A DNA stretch of 64,000 nucleotides from Singulisphaera sp. GP187 (GTDB lineage: Bacteria; Planctomycetota; Planctomycetia; Isosphaerales; Isosphaeraceae): NCBI RefSeq assembly GCF_900129635.1, contig NZ_FSRB01000001.1, positions 1,279,501 to 1,343,500 of the forward strand, given 5' to 3'. Numbering within the stretch: the first letter of the stretch is position 1; every line of letters starts with the position of its first letter. Positions 18,232 to 30,051 of this stretch are shown one piece after another. The position numbers were made by a program, and so were the translations under genes. The notes below the pieces were generated by a model, which was not told the origin of the DNA, searched no databases, and saw only the letters and a program-made list of their open reading frames with translations.

Positions 18232-19286
18232 GACGATTTCAGGCCCTTGCTGGTCAACCATTCCTTCATGGATTTGATGTCGATCACATTGTCCCCCTTC
18301 ACGGGCGACTCCTTGGTGGGAACGATCACACGAACCCCCGTGTCAATGACCGAAGACCCGCCCGGGAGCATCGACTCGATCGTCGACTGGTCCTTTTCGA
18401 CCAAGGCCTTGACCAACTGAACCCCTTGGTAGCCCATTTCGTAGGGGTTCTGGCAGACCGCCGCGTCAATTCGACCCTTCTCGACATGCTCGACAGCCTG
18501 TTCGTCGAGGTCGAACGTGACGACCGTGACTCGCTTGCGGAGGTCGGGAAATTTGCCGACTTCCTCGGCGATCCGAGGCGCGTTATACGACCAGATCCCC
18601 ACGAGCACGCCGATGGCCGGGTACTTTTCGATCGCGGTTTGGACGTTGGTCAGGGCACGCGCCAGGTCGTTGTCGTCGGAGAAGACCTCGGCCTCGGTAA
18701 ACGCCTTGCCGGCCCCCGCGAAGAAACCGTCGTGTCGTTCGATTGCGTTGGCCGCCGACGGCACCCCGACGAACATCGCGACCGTGCCCCCCTGGGGCCG
18801 GAGCATCGCCGTGACCTTGCCGGCCACTTCGCCCGCTTTCCGGTTGTTCGTGCCGATGTACGCCTTGCGGGTATCGGGCTGACCGTCCGAATCGATGGTG
18901 ATGACCACCTTGCCCTGGGCCTGGAGCTCACGCATCTTGTCGGCAATGCCGGGCGTTGCCGCATCCAGGACGGAGACGGCCACCCCTTGCACGTCGGAGC
19001 GGCTCAGGGCGTCTTCGAGCAGGCGGATTTGCCCCTCGCGCTGACCGTCATTGCGACGCATCTCGACCTGGGCGCCGAACTTCGCGGCGCCGTCGTGCAT
19101 CCCTTTTTCGACGGCACTCCACCAATCCGAGTTGCCGTTCGTGATGAACAGGATCTTGGGACCCTTCGAAGCGTCTGATCCCGCCTTCGGGAGTGACGCA
19201 TCCTTGGATTCACCGCAGCCGGTCGAAATGAGCAACGCAAGGACGCAGAGCCAACGGCCCTTGCGTAGAGTCCAGGTCGAGTGCAC
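18228..19286 (-). CDS. Sugar-binding lipoprotein of an ABC importer (RbsB-like)
   Basis: A 352-residue periplasmic-binding-protein family member. The signal peptide ends at a lipobox (LALLISTGC), so the protein is anchored at Cys24. The fold's landmarks are present: KILFITNGNSDWWSAVEKG (first strand and sugar-contact Trp pair), GVAVSVLDAATPGIADKM, VVITIDSD, YIGTNNRKAGEVAG, MFVGVPSAANAIERHDGFF and VTFDLDEQAVEHVEKG. It captures a monosaccharide-like ligand and feeds the RbsC-like permease, whose gene it overlaps by 4 bp. The ligand cannot be told from sequence. Confidence 0.93.
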   Translation of the reverse strand: MHSTWTLRKGRWLCVLALLISTGCGESKDASLPKAGSDASKGPKILFITNGNSDWWSAVEKGMHDGAAKFGAQVEMRRNDGQREGQIRLLEDALSRSDVQGVAVSVLDAATPGIADKMRELQAQGKVVITIDSDGQPDTRKAYIGTNNRKAGEVAGKVTAMLRPQGGTVAMFVGVPSAANAIERHDGFFAGAGKAFTEAEVFSDDNDLARALTNVQTAIEKYPAIGVLVGIWSYNAPRIAEEVGKFPDLRKRVTVVTFDLDEQAVEHVEKGRIDAAVCQNPYEMGYQGVQLVKALVEKDQSTIESMLPGGSSVIDTGVRVIVPTKESPVKGDNVIDIKSMKEWLTSKGLKSS

Positions 19287-19555
19287 GTTGTTCCCCTTCA
19301 GGCGATACGCCCAGAATCGTTGAGAGCGATTATCTTACCTGCGCCGATAGCGAAACGAAACGCATCGCTTTCGAGAGATCGAAATCGCCCGGGCGAACAT
19401 GGATCGCGACCGCGCTGTCTCAGGTCTGAAGGCGAGCGAACCTTTTCCGGGCGAGCGGGGAGCACGAGGCTGCTTCAGTCCCTATCCACGTGGCGACTTT
19501 CGCGAGTACGATGACGATTTCCTCTGAAGAAATGTGGCAAGAAGGGCCAAAATTG

Positions 19556-22366
<2,811 letters not shown>

Positions 22367-22374
<8 letters not shown>

Positions 22375-23836
22375 GAATAGCGGTTACACCGGTCCGTTAG
22401 AACAGGTCGGGGCGTGCCAGTGGCGGATCCCCAAGACCTATCGACAAGATATGCGCGTCGACGGCCTGATCTTCGCTGACGAGTCGTTGATCGCCCAGAT
22501 CAAGAAAGATCAAGGGCCGGAGCAGGTCGTGAACGTGGCGACGCTCCCTGGAATTCAGAAAGCCAGCCTGGCGATGCCCGACATCCACTGGGGGTATGGC
22601 TTCGCGATCGGCGGCGTGGCCGCGACCGACCCGGAGGAAGGGGGGGTGATCTCCCCCGGTGGAGTCGGCTACGACATCAATTGCGGCGTCCGGCTGCTCC
22701 GCACCAACTTAAGCTGGGAAGAGGTCAAACCACGGATTCGCCAGCTCGTCGACGAGCTTTTCCGTGAAATCCCCACCGGGGTCGGCCAGAGGGGCCGGTT
22801 CCTGTTCGATAAGCCGAAGCTCAGTCGGTTGATGGAGCAAGGCTCGGCCTACGTCGTCGAGCAAGGCTGGGGAACGGTGCGCGACCTCGGGTTCACCGAG
22901 GCGGAGGGGCGACTCGACGGGGCCGATCCCGATCGGGTCAGCGACCGGGCGTTCACCCGCGGTTATGACCAGTGCGGTACACTCGGTTCGGGGAACCACT
23001 TCCTCGAAGTCCAGGTCGTGGACCGGATCCATGACCAGGAGGGGGCCGACGTCATGGGTCTGCGCGAGGGGCAGGTCACCGTCCTGATCCACTCCGGCTC
23101 GCGCGGACTCGGCTACCAGGTCTGTGACGACTACCTCGGGGTCTTCAAGGGCGCCCCCATGCGGTACGGATTCACGCTCCCCGACCCACAACTCGCCTGC
23201 GCTCCGGTCCGCAGTCCCGAAGGGCAGTCGTACCTCGGTGCCATGCGCGCGGCGGCGAACTACGCCTGGTGCAATCGACAGTTGCTCACGCATCAGGCGC
23301 GTGAGGTCTTCGCTCGGGTCCTCGGCACTCCTTGGGAATCGCTCGGCATGGACCTTGTCTACGACGTGGCGCATAACATCGCCAAGTTCGAACACCACGA
23401 GGTCGGCGGAGGCGTCTCCAAGCAAGTCTGCGTCCACCGCAAAGGGGCCACCCGCGCATTCCCTCCCGGCCATCCGGAGATCCCCGCGGAGTACCAAAAG
23501 ATCGGTCAACCGGTGATCATCCCGGGGAGCATGGGGACCGCGAGCTGGGTCCTCGCCGGCCTGCCGGGAAGCATGGAGCAAACCTTCGGCACCACCTGCC
23601 ACGGCGCCGGGCGAATGATGAGCCGAACGGCCGCCGTCAAACTCGCGGGCGATCGCAGAATCGATAAGGAACTCGACGCGATCGGCATCATCGCCCGCGC
23701 CCGAGGCCACAAGGGATTGGCCGAGGAACAGCCGGCGGCCTACAAAGACGTCGACCAGGTCGTCGAAGTCGTCGATAAGGCGGGCATTTCCAAAAAAGTG
23801 GCCCGTCTCCGACCCGTCGGTGTCATCAAAGGGTGA
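22367..23836 (+). CDS. rtcB: RNA-splicing ligase RtcB
   Basis: The ATG at 22367 overlaps the end of uvrA by 8 bp; the protein is then 489 residues, normal for RtcB. It joins RNA 2',3'-cyclic phosphate or 3'-phosphate ends to 5'-OH ends using GTP and Mn2+. Motifs visible: MPDIHWGYGFAIGGVAA, the metal Cys/Asp in GGVGYDINCGVRLLRT, GTLGSGNHFLEVQ, HSGSRGLGYQV, VAHNIAKFEHH, GSMGTASWVLAG, and the guanylylated His in TTCHGAGRMMSRTAA. The upstream frame shared with uvrA is an accidental extension. In bacteria RtcB serves RNA repair; no RtcR regulator or RtcA gene lies nearby. Confidence 0.96.
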
Positions 23837-23868
23837 TTGTTGTCTTGTGTGATTGCCGTCGATACATG

Positions 23869-23886
23869 GGGTGGGCTTGGCCCACC
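23869..23886. terminator. Short hairpin after rtcB
   Basis: GGTGGGC and GCCCACC separated by 3 nt, 33 bp after the rtcB stop. No T-run follows, so terminator function is uncertain. Confidence 0.35.
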
Positions 23887-23954
23887 ATCACGATATCCTT
23901 ACTATGACGGAGCTAAAATAAAAGCAAAAATTTGAGACGGCAGTATTGGATGCC

Positions 23955-24050
23955 GGGATCGCATTCCCACGCTCTGCGTGGGAACGAGATTCTCCCGCGA
24001 ATTTCGGCCTCCGGGACAGACTGACGGCCCGGTTTCCTTGCGACAGACTC
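23955..24050 (-). repeat. Dispersed 96-bp repeat, copy A
   Basis: Contains a hairpin (TTCCCACGC, 3-nt loop, GCGTGGGAA at 23964-23984) followed by a segment ending in the complement of GAGTCTGTCGC. A clearly related copy lies in opposite orientation at 38665-38760. The stretch carries no gene. The nearby 24051-24218 is AT-richer, includes the G-tract, and shows nothing else. Confidence 0.75.
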
Positions 24051-24082
24051 AAAAGTTTAAAGATTTTAACCACGAATAACAT

Positions 24083-24096
24083 GGGGGGGGGGGGGG
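24083..24096. repeat. G14 homopolymer
   Basis: Fourteen consecutive Gs in non-coding sequence. Length is hard to sequence and may be unreliable. Confidence 0.8.
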
Positions 24097-24218
24097 CACG
24101 AATGAGTGTAATTTGAATTGCAGAATTTGATAAACATTTTAATGGCTCATGTCATTTATGGTTAATGGTTTTGGTTTTTCAAGGAGTTGGGCCAACGATG
24201 TCGAGAACGCCGAGGCGG

Positions 24219-25361
24219 TCATCGCCGCGTCGATTTTGGCTGATTGACGATTGCCACTGATTGGGCGAAGTCTTCCAGCAGGACTTCGGCGGCACGGTCA
24301 CGATAGGTCGGTAACGCGAGCCAGCGCCTTCCGTCGTCGGGAGCGACGAGGCGTTTTCCGACGACGGCCGCCACGTCGGCGCTGAAGCTGTACGCGCCTT
24401 GCCAGTCGAAATGCATCGCATCGGTAAATGTCGAGTTTTGATAGCCGGAACGGAGGCCGTCAAGGACGGTCAGGTTCGGGAACCGAGCTTGCCAGCCGGC
24501 GACGAACTGTCGGTAGCGTGCGTCGAGGCCCGTCTGCTCACGTTCGCGCTGGAGGTCGGGGCTGAACGGAGGGATGATCCAGAAGACGGGGATTTGTCGT
24601 TGCTTGGCAAGTTCGAGGAAGCGCTGAATATAAACGGCATTGATGCGGTTGCATGACCAGGAGGCGTCGAGCAGGGTCTGTCTCAGGTGGGGGGCGATCT
24701 CCCCCTGAAAGGCGGGGTTCTTGGGGATGACCTTCGCTCCGCGGTTGGCCTGGACGTTGCGTTGGAGCGGAAGGTTGTGTCGCCGGAACGACCGAGCTTC
24801 GCCTTGTAACGCCCCTTGGACGTGCTCGCGAAGCTCATGGCGATTCCGAACGGTGTGGAGCAGTTTCGCCACCACCGATTCCGCGAAGAAAAGCGGATCC
24901 CCCGCGGCTTGCCCCAGGCTCGCCAACTCGCGAACTTCCAGCAGGCTGGGCCAGTAGCTGGCGAAGTGGGCCTGATCGACCGCGAGGCCGCCCGGATGGT
25001 ATTCGACCAGGATCGCGGCCGGCTTGGCTCCTGACTCGAGCGCTCGCCGCAAGAGGAAGTAGTTGGCGGGAGCCGGACCGCCGCACATCGCGAGGTTATA
25101 GACCGGTTGGCCAAGCTCCCTGCCGACGACGCGGGGAAGCAGGCCCTGTTTGACCATGCTCGACCCGAAGCAGAGGATCGTCCCACGCAGATCCGGGCGG
25201 CGTGCCGCCTGACCGCTTAACCGCCATTCGACGCCTTCGGGGCGGGTGAAGTCGAATTCGTGCCGCGACACGTACCCCTCGATCGCGAGGACCAGAGCGA
25301 TCATCCCGAGCAGACCCCAAGGCGCGGGGCCGCGGTTCATCGCCGGTGCGGGCGGCATCAT
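24219..25361 (-). CDS. SGNH-hydrolase-like membrane-anchored protein
   Basis: Start set at ATG 25361 (AAAGGAG ~10 bp upstream); the 93 codons before it have no protein-like sequence. The 380-residue product has one N-terminal membrane anchor (GPAPWGLLGMIALVLAIEGY). It then has an SGNH-like core: GTILCFGSSMVKQGLLP with the block-I Ser, a block around NLAMCGGPAPANYFLLRR with a Gly, VEYHPGG, and a C-terminal FTDAMHFDWQGAY that could hold the D-x-x-H pair. The middle contains FWIIPPFSPDLQ. The layout resembles exported planctomycete proteins of the DUF1574 or acyl-transfer SGNH type. An esterase or O-acyl-modifying role is inferred. Confidence 0.7.
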   Translation of the reverse strand: MMPPAPAMNRGPAPWGLLGMIALVLAIEGYVSRHEFDFTRPEGVEWRLSGQAARRPDLRGTILCFGSSMVKQGLLPRVVGRELGQPVYNLAMCGGPAPANYFLLRRALESGAKPAAILVEYHPGGLAVDQAHFASYWPSLLEVRELASLGQAAGDPLFFAESVVAKLLHTVRNRHELREHVQGALQGEARSFRRHNLPLQRNVQANRGAKVIPKNPAFQGEIAPHLRQTLLDASWSCNRINAVYIQRFLELAKQRQIPVFWIIPPFSPDLQREREQTGLDARYRQFVAGWQARFPNLTVLDGLRSGYQNSTFTDAMHFDWQGAYSFSADVAAVVGKRLVAPDDGRRWLALPTYRDRAAEVLLEDFAQSVAIVNQPKSTRR

Positions 25362-25720
25362 TTCGACGTCCACTCCTTTGTTCCTGAACGCCCAGGCGTT
25401 GGTCTGAGCTCCCGGTGCGAGGTCGATCGAGGGAGTGAATCTCGAGGGGGAGCCGAGGCCTGGCGGCGACGAAATTGATCCTCGATTCCGTCGGAGGCGC
25501 GGATTCGAAAAAAAACAGATGGGTGCCGACGCTCCGTTTCCGTTCTTCGGCCGTGGGAGGCTCCGGACCGCATGAATTCTTTGCAACGCGCTCGAATCGG
25601 CAAGATCCGTCGAGCAGGCTCTAACCCGAGGGGCAACCAACCTGCTATCCTCGCTCGCGGTCGACTGCTTTTTCCTCTATACTAGAAACCCTTACAGTCC
25701 TTCCTGAAGGATCGACGTTC
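25362..25720. promoter_or_regulatory. Divergent promoter region between SGNH-like gene and recQ
   Basis: A 359-bp gap between divergent starts. TATACT at 25678-25683 is a good -10-like hexamer for recQ, but I see no matching -35. No gene seen. Confidence 0.35.
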
Positions 25721-28582
25721 ATGAGCGTGGCGGAAAGCGCGATCGACCTCGAACGGACGCTCCGCGAGCGGTTCGACCTGGAGCGATTTCGGCCTGGCCA
25801 ACGCGAGGTGATCGAGAACGTTGTTCAAGGTCGCGACGTCCTCTGCGTGATGCCGACAGGCGGTGGTAAGAGCCTCTGCTACCAGTTGCCCGCCCTCCTG
25901 CTCCCCAGGATGACTCTGGTCGTCAGCCCGCTCATCGCCCTGATGAAAGATCAGGTGGATGTCTTGATTCAGCGCGGGGTGCGCGCCACCCTGCTGAACA
26001 GCTCGCTCGACCCAGCCGAACAACGTACGCGGCTTCAGGAAATCGAAGCGGGACAGTACGACCTCGTCTATGTCGCTCCCGAACGGTTCCGTAGCCCTCG
26101 GTTCGTGGAGGCGATGGCGAAGGTCCGTCCCTCGCTGCTGGCGGTCGACGAGGCCCACTGTATCAGCGAGTGGGGACACGACTTTCGCCCCGACTACGCC
26201 AAAATCGGCCTGGCGCGGCGGCGGATCGGCTCTCCGCCCTGCATCGCACTCACGGCCACCGCCACCGACCTGGTGCGCCGGGATATCGCCGACCAGCTCG
26301 ATCTCCAGGACCCGGCGCAGTTCGTCACCGGCTTCGATCGCCCCAACCTCGGCTATGCGGTCGTCGAGGCTCGGCGCGACGCCGATAAGCTGGTGGCGCT
26401 CGCCGAGTCGCTCGAGCAGAACCGAGGGCCGGCGATCATCTACGCGTCGAGCCGCGCCCGGTGCGAGTCGGTCGGCCAGTTCCTCGAAAATCATCTCAAT
26501 CGCTCGGTGGCGATCTACCACGCGGGGTTGAGCCGCGAGGAGCGGAACGCCGCGCAAGATCGCTTCATGTCGGGCGAGGCCGAGATCGTCGTGGCAACCA
26601 ACGCGTTCGGCATGGGGGTCGATAAAGCCAACATTCGCTCGGTCATCCACTTCAACATGCCGGGAACGCTTGAGGCCTACTACCAGGAGGCCGGACGCGC
26701 GGGACGCGATGGAGGGTCCGCACGCTGCGTGCTCCTCTTCGCCCTAGGGGATCGATTTCTCCAGGAGATGTTCATTGATAATGAATATCCGCCTGCGGAA
26801 ACCGTTTACAAGGTGTTCAACTTTCTCCGTGCGCTCGAGTCGGATCCGATCGAGCTCACCCACGCCGAGATCAAGGAGTCGTCCGGGATCGAGCTGAACG
26901 AATCGGCCGTCGGCACGGCGATCAAGATTCTCGAGGCCGCGGGGGCTCTCGAGAAGTTTCTCCCGCGCGAGAACATGGCCATCGTCCGGATCAACGCCGA
27001 GGCCGACGAGCCCAGCCTGACCCGACGCCTCGGTTCGCAAGCCCACGTCCAGCGGATCGTGCTCCTCGGTCTGGAAGGACTCGTGAACCGCCGATTCGGT
27101 GAGACCGTCTATTTCCATCCCGACGACTTCGCCACCACGCTCGGGCTCGACCGCCCCGCACTCAACCGGGCGATTCGAACCTTGGCCTCGGAACTGCCGA
27201 TCGACTACATCCCACCGTTCCGGGGTAACGCGATCCGCGTGATCGACCGGAGCCGCAAGGCCCGCGACCTTGAAATCGACTTCGCCGCGCTCGAGAAACG
27301 CAAGCAGCGCGAGTACGACAAGCTCGAGCGGATGATCCGTTATGCCCAGACCCGCCAGTGCCGCCGCTCCTACATTCTGAGCTATTTCGGCGATGCGTCT
27401 GCCTCGCGGGTCCACTGCGGTCACTGCGACAATTGCGGCCTGAGCGATGGCCTGGCCGCCCCTCATGCCGGGATCCCGATCGATTCGGCGGCGGGGCGGG
27501 AGGTGGTGCTCAAGGTCCTCTCCGGAGTCGCCCGCGCCAAGGGACGCTTCGGCAAGACGATCATCGCGCAGATGCTCACCGGTTCCGGTTCCGAAAAGAT
27601 GGACCGCTGGGGTCTGAAGAGTCTGAGCACTTATGGGATCTTGGCCGAGTTCCGCCAACCCGAAGTGGTCCAGATCCTTGATGCGCTGGCCTCTTCCGGA
27701 TTCGTCGAGTACCAGGAAGTGGACCGGTTCCGACCGGTGGCCAACCTGACCGCGCGAGGTTGGGAATTGCTCAAGGGCCAAGTCCCCCACCCGCTCGTCT
27801 TGACCCTCCCCGATGCGATCGCCGCCAAACTCACCAACGGCGGGTTGGAACGCCTCCCCGCGTCCCGCTCGGCCGCCTCTGCTCCGGCCGCAGCCCATGA
27901 CGAGGAGCCGGCCGATTCCGAGACCTCGGCCCTGGCGGGCGACCCCCTCTGGGGTCACTTGAAGGCGCTTCGAACCGAATGGGCTCGGGAGGCGAAACAG
28001 CCCTCCTACTGTATTTTCACCAATCAGACGCTGGAGGCACTGGTCCGAGAGCGGCCGTCGAACCCGAAGGAACTCGCCGGAATCAAGGGGTTGGGCCCCG
28101 CGCGTCTCGAGCGCCATGGAGCGTCGATCCTCGCCGCGATCGCCCAGCACGCCGACCAACGCTCGGCCACACCCGCCTCCCCGGCCGCGATCAAGGCGGA
28201 GCCTTCGCCTGCCGTGGACCGGCCGTCGAAATCGAAGACCACGCCAACGAAGGCCGAGGTCCGGACCGACCCGCCACCGTCTTCCTCTTATGTCCCGACC
28301 GAGGAGTGGAGCTGCCGCCTGATCGATCGCGGCTTCACGCTCGAGGAGGCTGCGTCGATTCGAGGACTCGACCTCTCGGCGATCCTTCGCCACTTGACCC
28401 TGGCGGCGCGCCAGGGGCGGAAGGTCGCTCTGGAGACGTTCCTCGAGCTTGAAGTCCTGCGACGGTGGGACGAGTGGTGTACTGAACAAGGGAAGGGGAG
28501 CGCGACTCCTCCCGCTCACCCGGACGCGTCAGAAGCGATCTGGAACCTCTATCTGGCCTGCCGGGTCCAGGGATCAAGATAA
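25721..28582 (+). CDS. recQ: RecQ-family ATP-dependent DNA helicase with C-terminal extension
   Basis: A 3'-5' DNA helicase of 953 residues (typical RecQ ~600-730). The ATG has AAGGAT 9 bp upstream. N-terminal helicase core: FRPGQREVIENV, Walker A MPTGGGKSLCYQLP (~45-58), DEAH box (VDEAHCISEWGHDFRP), TATAT, then VATNAFGMGVDKANIR and QEAGRAGRDG. The zinc-binding module is at ~545-570 (four Cys in QCRRSY...HCGHCDNCG), followed by a winged helix. HRDC lies at ~745-810 (LRTEWAREAKQPSYCIFTNQTL, IKGLGPARLERHG). The last ~140 residues are a Pro/Lys-rich linker plus a helix-turn-helix-like segment (LIDRGFTLEEAASIRGLDLSAILRHL). It acts in recombination and replication-fork repair. Confidence 0.96.
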   Translation: MSVAESAIDLERTLRERFDLERFRPGQREVIENVVQGRDVLCVMPTGGGKSLCYQLPALLLPRMTLVVSPLIALMKDQVDVLIQRGVRATLLNSSLDPAEQRTRLQEIEAGQYDLVYVAPERFRSPRFVEAMAKVRPSLLAVDEAHCISEWGHDFRPDYAKIGLARRRIGSPPCIALTATATDLVRRDIADQLDLQDPAQFVTGFDRPNLGYAVVEARRDADKLVALAESLEQNRGPAIIYASSRARCESVGQFLENHLNRSVAIYHAGLSREERNAAQDRFMSGEAEIVVATNAFGMGVDKANIRSVIHFNMPGTLEAYYQEAGRAGRDGGSARCVLLFALGDRFLQEMFIDNEYPPAETVYKVFNFLRALESDPIELTHAEIKESSGIELNESAVGTAIKILEAAGALEKFLPRENMAIVRINAEADEPSLTRRLGSQAHVQRIVLLGLEGLVNRRFGETVYFHPDDFATTLGLDRPALNRAIRTLASELPIDYIPPFRGNAIRVIDRSRKARDLEIDFAALEKRKQREYDKLERMIRYAQTRQCRRSYILSYFGDASASRVHCGHCDNCGLSDGLAAPHAGIPIDSAAGREVVLKVLSGVARAKGRFGKTIIAQMLTGSGSEKMDRWGLKSLSTYGILAEFRQPEVVQILDALASSGFVEYQEVDRFRPVANLTARGWELLKGQVPHPLVLTLPDAIAAKLTNGGLERLPASRSAASAPAAAHDEEPADSETSALAGDPLWGHLKALRTEWAREAKQPSYCIFTNQTLEALVRERPSNPKELAGIKGLGPARLERHGASILAAIAQHADQRSATPASPAAIKAEPSPAVDRPSKSKTTPTKAEVRTDPPPSSSYVPTEEWSCRLIDRGFTLEEAASIRGLDLSAILRHLTLAARQGRKVALETFLELEVLRRWDEWCTEQGKGSATPPAHPDASEAIWNLYLACRVQGSR

Positions 28583-28694
28583 AGACTTGGCAGGTCTCTG
28601 GCCGTCTCTTATCATGTCCTTGGTCTTCGGTCACGCCTCAACAGGGATGAGGGCCACTCATGGTCCAATCCCGGAACCATCGGGATTCGCGGTT

Positions 28695-28898
28695 ATGAAA
28701 TGCTTGATCGTCTACTATCTTGATGGTCTCTGGTACGGTGAGGAAGTCTCCTGGAAACGCTCGGGCAGCGGCTTCTACCGCGAGATCTCCCGGACCGAGG
28801 TTCCCCAGTCGCGAGCCGAGATCGAAAAATTCGCCGCCGAGAATCATTTCCGGATCGAGTGGCGTGGCGAAATCCCCGTGCAGAGCCAGTCGGCCTGA
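28695..28898 (+). CDS. Small hypothetical protein
   Basis: A 67-residue frame: MKCLIVYYLDGLWYGEEVSW, then SGSGFYREISRTEVPQSRAEIEKFAAENHFRIEWRGEI in sequence. It reads like a small folded alpha/beta protein with aromatic residues, not a shadow frame. Ribosome site is weak. It lies 112 bp after recQ on the same strand and could be co-transcribed. No family recognised; function unknown. Confidence 0.5.
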   Translation: MKCLIVYYLDGLWYGEEVSWKRSGSGFYREISRTEVPQSRAEIEKFAAENHFRIEWRGEIPVQSQSA

Positions 28899-29003
28899 AG
28901 TTCGTCCCGTCGAGCCGTCTCTTTTCGTCTTCGCTCGCCTTGGAAGGGCGAGCGAAAACATTTTCACCTGGCCCGGCCATGACCAAACGACCGCGGCGTC
29001 GGC

Positions 29004-29384
29004 TCACGCGTCGAGCTTTCGGCCGCGCCAGACGATCTGAACGCGGTTTCCCTCGGGATCGTTGAAAAAACCGGTGCGGATCGAGTCGTTATCCGCGAGC
29101 GTATCCGTCTCGAAAACGATCCCGCGCCCCTCCAGGGCGGAACGGGCCGCGGCGAAGTCGTCAACCCAGAAGGCGAGGTGGCAAACCCAGCGCTGGTTGA
29201 CGCCCGATTCTCCAGGGGGTCGGCCAATGATTTCGATGGCCATTCCGCCATCGTCGGCCAGGAAGTAACCGGGAGGGCTGCCACCGCCGTCGAGCACCAC
29301 GCGCAGTCCCAGGGCGTCGACATAAAAGTCCTTGAGCGCCTGGGTGTCCTTCCCGTAGATCGCGAAATGCTCAATCTTGGCCAT
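29004..29384 (-). CDS. VOC-superfamily (glyoxalase/dioxygenase-like) protein
   Basis: Start at ATG 29384, where the family pattern begins (AKIEHFAIYGKDTQALKDFY); the upstream extension is not family-like. At 126 residues it is a typical single-chain VOC protein made of two beta-alpha-beta-beta-beta units. Metal-site candidates are His5 (IEHFAIY), Glu57 (AIEIIG) and His75 (VCHLAFWVDD), with the final block FFNDPEGNRVQIVWR. It could be a glyoxalase-I-like lyase, a dioxygenase or a resistance protein; the substrate cannot be assigned. It follows the EVE gene by 47 bp on the same strand, probably one transcript. Confidence 0.88.
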   Translation of the reverse strand: MAKIEHFAIYGKDTQALKDFYVDALGLRVVLDGGGSPPGYFLADDGGMAIEIIGRPPGESGVNQRWVCHLAFWVDDFAAARSALEGRGIVFETDTLADNDSIRTGFFNDPEGNRVQIVWRGRKLDA

Positions 29385-29431
29385 GCGAAGTGACTCCGAA
29401 TCCGAAGTGGGCGGTCCGCGGGATTTCGTTT

Positions 29432-29911
29432 CTACGACTTTGTCTTGGACTTGGCGGCCAAGGCGACGACGGCGTCCCACTCGGCGTCGCTGACCGGCTG
29501 GATCGAGAGCCGGCTCCCCTTTCGGAGCAGCTCCATGCCACTGAGGGCACTCACTGTGCGGAGCTCGGGCAAGCCGAGCGGCGGGTCGATCGGTTTCACC
29601 GCGCGGATCGAGACCTGAAACCAGGTCGGTTTCTCCGGGTCGCTCTTGGGATCGTAGTGTTGCGCATCGGGTTCGAAGGCCGTCGGATCGGCGTGCCCCG
29701 CGCGAACGACTTCGGCGATCCCGGCGATGGCCGGTGGGTTCGCGTTCGAATGGTAGAACAGCACGCGATCGCCAACCTCGACCGCATCGCGAAGCATGTT
29801 TCGCGCCTGGAAGTTTCGGACGCCGTCCCAGCCGGTGGTCCGGTCAGGCTTGGCTTCAAGGTCGGCGAATGAGAAACAGTTGGGCTCGGACTTGAACAGC
29901 CAGTTTGCCAT
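29432..29911 (-). CDS. EVE-domain protein
   Basis: Start at ATG 29911, giving ANWLFKSEPNCFSFADLEA, the classic start of EVE proteins (thymocyte nuclear protein 1-like). The 159 residues carry W-D-G-V-R-N-F-Q-A-R-N-M-L-R, GDRVLFYHSN, GIAEVV and WFQVSIRAVKPI. EVE is a PUA-like fold; eukaryotic and some prokaryotic members read modified cytosines in nucleic acid. Its cellular role in bacteria is open: RNA-modification reading or, in other gene contexts, modified-DNA defence. No restriction gene is adjacent here. Ribosome site is weak. Confidence 0.93.
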   Translation of the reverse strand: MANWLFKSEPNCFSFADLEAKPDRTTGWDGVRNFQARNMLRDAVEVGDRVLFYHSNANPPAIAGIAEVVRAGHADPTAFEPDAQHYDPKSDPEKPTWFQVSIRAVKPIDPPLGLPELRTVSALSGMELLRKGSRLSIQPVSDAEWDAVVALAAKSKTKS

Positions 29912-30051
29912 AACGGTTTGACGACCCTGTCGGAGGGGGATCGTGGCAAGAAACCAATAAGGTCCCCCGCGCCCGCGGGCGCGGAACGGAGGACGGCAGG
30001 GCCAAAGCATACCAAATCGTTGCGCCCTGCCGAGGCCGATTTTCGCGCCGA

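Noticed and set aside
26744..28519. 591-codon open frame antisense to recQ
   Set aside because: It mirrors recQ codon bias (GC-rich third positions leave the antisense open), has no ribosome site and no family-like sequence.
29432..29911. EVE protein as part of a modified-DNA defence island
   Set aside because: Neighbours are a VOC protein and an MFS exporter; no nuclease or McrB-like gene is present.
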